NCBI GenBank assembly: GCA_009697105.1
Contig: SIAQ01000036.1
Span: forward strand, 1-41,384
From: Gemmataceae bacterium
GTDB taxonomy: Bacteria > Planctomycetota > Planctomycetia > Gemmatales > Gemmataceae
DNA length: 41,384 nucleotides
Direction of reading: 5' to 3'
Under the pieces are notes generated by a model that had not been told where the DNA came from, did no database searches, and saw only the letters and a list, made by a program, of their open reading frames with translations. Positions 40,010 to 41,384 of the stretch are shown here, in pieces (position 1 is the stretch's first letter; each line of letters starts with the position of its first letter). The translations under genes and the position numbers were made by a program.

Positions 40010-40525
40010 TCAGATTTTCCAAGCGCTTTGCAGAGCGGCGAATTCATTTCGAACAGCGATCGGCCAAGCACCGAATGGCATGTCCTGCGCAAGTCGCCAC
40101 GAATCGAATCGTTCCGGCGATGGAAAAAACTCCAAAACGGAACCGATGCCGAGGAGGAAACGCTCCGACAGCGAAGAACCCGACGAATTAGAAACCTGCG
40201 ACGATTTTGCCGCCGAATCTTCTTCCAACGGATCCGTTTCGATAGCATCAAGCACGGCAAGTATGTCCGCCTCCGCGAGTATCAGCAGCAATTGACCATC
40301 GACTGTTACTTCGCCGCCCGCAGCCGATTTGAAACAGACGCGATCGCCCGCTTTGAGTAAGGGTAACACACGGCTTTCAGATGCCAATACACGGTTAGTA
40401 CCAACGCTTACAACAGTGCCCTGTGTTGGAGGTTCTTTTCCCGCGCCAGCGCTTGCCCTTGCAATTGGCTTAATCTCAAGCCGTCGCACGGCGATGTTAT
40501 TATTAAGCGGCAATATAGCTTTCAT
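40010..40525 (-). CDS. GroES-like (Cpn10-fold) protein with C-terminal extension
   Basis: A 171-residue protein. Residues 1-97 align with GroES from end to end: MKAILPLNNNIAVRRLEI, QGTVVSVGTNRVL, LKAGDRVCFKSAAGGEVTVD and LLLILAEADILAVLD. The mobile loop that binds GroEL (normally KTxGGIVLPD) is replaced by PIARASAGAGKEPP, shorter and without the IVL triplet. It should therefore not act as a normal GroEL lid. Residues 98-171 are an extension not found in GroES: a Ser-rich linker, then LSERFLLGIGSVLEFFPSPE and a helical end. The ATG at 40525 is placed exactly as in GroES; the longer frame to 40816 is rejected. It is followed closely by the DUF2335-like gene. No groEL is nearby. Confidence 0.85.
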   Translation of the reverse strand: MKAILPLNNNIAVRRLEIKPIARASAGAGKEPPTQGTVVSVGTNRVLASESRVLPLLKAGDRVCFKSAAGGEVTVDGQLLLILAEADILAVLDAIETDPLEEDSAAKSSQVSNSSGSSLSERFLLGIGSVLEFFPSPERFDSWRLAQDMPFGAWPIAVRNEFAALQSAWKI

Positions 40526-40724
40526 GTTCGTTCCGCCAATTTGAGCAACCAAGGTACTCCACTCGTCATTATACCATTTTTTATCCGTCCGCAAAATGCT
40601 TCTGGAAAATTCTATCGTGAGCCTTTCCCTCATCGCGAACATCGATCGCAGGTCGAATCGCACATCGCTAATCCGCATATATATTGATTCCATCGATCCT
40701 GCAAATACCAACGTGAGAGCACGA

Positions 40725-40769
40725 GCATGCCACGAACGCTTGACGGGGAAAAGTAGCCTCGTGGCATGC
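40725..40769. repeat. 11-bp inverted repeat between divergent genes
   Basis: GCATGCCACGA (40725-40735) and TCGTGGCATGC (40759-40769), perfect and spaced by 23 bases. It stands in the divergent space between the GroES-like and uxaB-like genes and could be a regulator site, or a small hairpin. No gene is supported between 40526 and 40814. Confidence 0.7.
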
Positions 40770-40814
40770 CCGTCGTAGTCCATTCCCAATATTGCAAGAA
40801 AGCGTGACAAATTC

Positions 40815-41384
40815 ATGACCCTTCCCGAAACAATTCTTCAGTTCGGCACGGGCCGATTTCTGCGTGCTTTTGTTGATCGTTTTGTGCATCAAGCCAACGA
40901 AGCGGGCCAGGCCGTCGGGCGCATCGTCGTCGTGCAGCGCTCCGCCGATCATCGCTCCGCAGGGCTGCACAACAACCCCGCCGGCTATCGTGTGCTCGTT
41001 CGTGGCTACCAGGACGGCGAACTCGTCGAACGCCACGAGCCGGTCAAAAGCATCAGCCGAGTTGTCTCCGCCGACAAGCAATGGAGCGATGTGCTGGCAT
41101 TCGCGAAGTCGCCCGACTTGCGCTTCATCGTCACCAATGCGACTGAATCGGGCTACGTGCTCGCTCCGGAGGACAAGCTCACTGCGCCGCCGGAGACGCT
41201 GCCCGCGAAGCTGACACAGGTGCTGTGGGCGCGCTTCCAGGCGAAGGCCGCCGCGCCGGTAATGCTGCCCTGCGAACTGATCGAACGCAATGCTGACAAG
41301 CTAACCGACCTGATCGGCACGCAGAGCGAGACGTGGAATCTGCCGAGTGAATTTCGCGACTGGGTGCGAAACGATTGCGTTTGG
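40815..41384 (+). CDS. Tagaturonate reductase/mannitol dehydrogenase family protein, partial
   Basis: The first 190 codons of a gene cut by the window edge. The N-terminal Rossmann-type start ETILQFGTGRFLRAFVDRFV with IVVVQRS and the later segment VMLPCELIERNADKLTDLI match the UxaB/mannitol dehydrogenase family. These cytoplasmic NAD-dependent enzymes interconvert sugar acids or polyols; UxaB reduces tagaturonate to altronate in galacturonate breakdown. FIVTNATESGYVL and the PCELIERNA form favour the tagaturonate reductase branch. The ATG at 40815 starts seven residues before the QFGTG motif, as expected; the ribosome binding site is weak. The substrate cannot be fixed without the rest of the gene. 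Confidence 0.88.
   Translation, partial: MTLPETILQFGTGRFLRAFVDRFVHQANEAGQAVGRIVVVQRSADHRSAGLHNNPAGYRVLVRGYQDGELVERHEPVKSISRVVSADKQWSDVLAFAKSPDLRFIVTNATESGYVLAPEDKLTAPPETLPAKLTQVLWARFQAKAAAPVMLPCELIERNADKLTDLIGTQSETWNLPSEFRDWVRNDCVW

Noticed and set aside
40526..40816. N-terminal extension of the GroES-like protein by 97 residues
   Set aside because: The GroES start MKAILPL fits exactly at 40525; the upstream frame is AT-rich and contains the inverted repeat.

Overview
This is a high-GC bacterial chromosome segment that looks planctomycetal, most likely Gemmatales. The lineage call rests on gene content: a pseudopilin-like DUF1559 protein, a DUF1549/DUF1553 protein, a kinase-like protein with the typical planctomycete N-terminal region, very long intergenic hairpins, and frequent GTG/TTG starts. 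No rRNA, tRNA, CRISPR array or intact insertion sequence was recognised.

Left part (1-5.4 kb, accessory in character). The window opens in the 3' end of guaA. A second, diverged copy of the guaA tail, still readable as codons, lies 2.1 kb downstream. Between them are a 32-residue-repeat membrane protein and an antitoxin gene whose PIN toxin partner is cut off exactly at the second guaA tail. This looks like the scar of an island integrated at the guaA 3' end. Next, on the minus strand, is a possible RiPP-like locus: a small Gly/Asp-rich Cys-containing membrane peptide, a DUF692/MNIO iron oxidase, a SCO6045-like partner, a DUF4365 protein and a small HicA-like protein. The last three overlap end to end.

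Middle part (5.7-25 kb). This holds a thioredoxin/NHL-repeat protein, a DUF1559 protein, a full-length pyruvate carboxylase, and a three-gene set (zinc-ribbon/Ig-like membrane protein, FHA membrane protein, GATase-like membrane-anchored protein). Then come an aldo/keto reductase, two membrane proteins, a DUF1549/DUF1553 protein, a lone LutA-like protein and a universal stress protein.

Right part (24-41 kb). A MoxR / DUF4350-like / DUF4129-like operon (without an adjacent DUF58 gene) is followed by a U32 peptidase/RlhA-like protein, a predicted pseudokinase, GlnE, and a minus-strand run of a GroES-like fusion, a DUF2335-like protein, an M24 peptidase, accB and accC. The window ends in a tagaturonate-reductase-like gene.

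Gene junctions hold a striking set of long inverted repeats in several families. Some families show matched changes in both arms, meaning the stem itself is being kept. One family (A) always lies on the 5' side of genes, while others sit at convergent 3' ends. The points most worth following are the MNIO locus, the guaA island scar, the GroES-like protein that lacks the GroEL-binding loop, the pseudokinase and the covarying hairpins.
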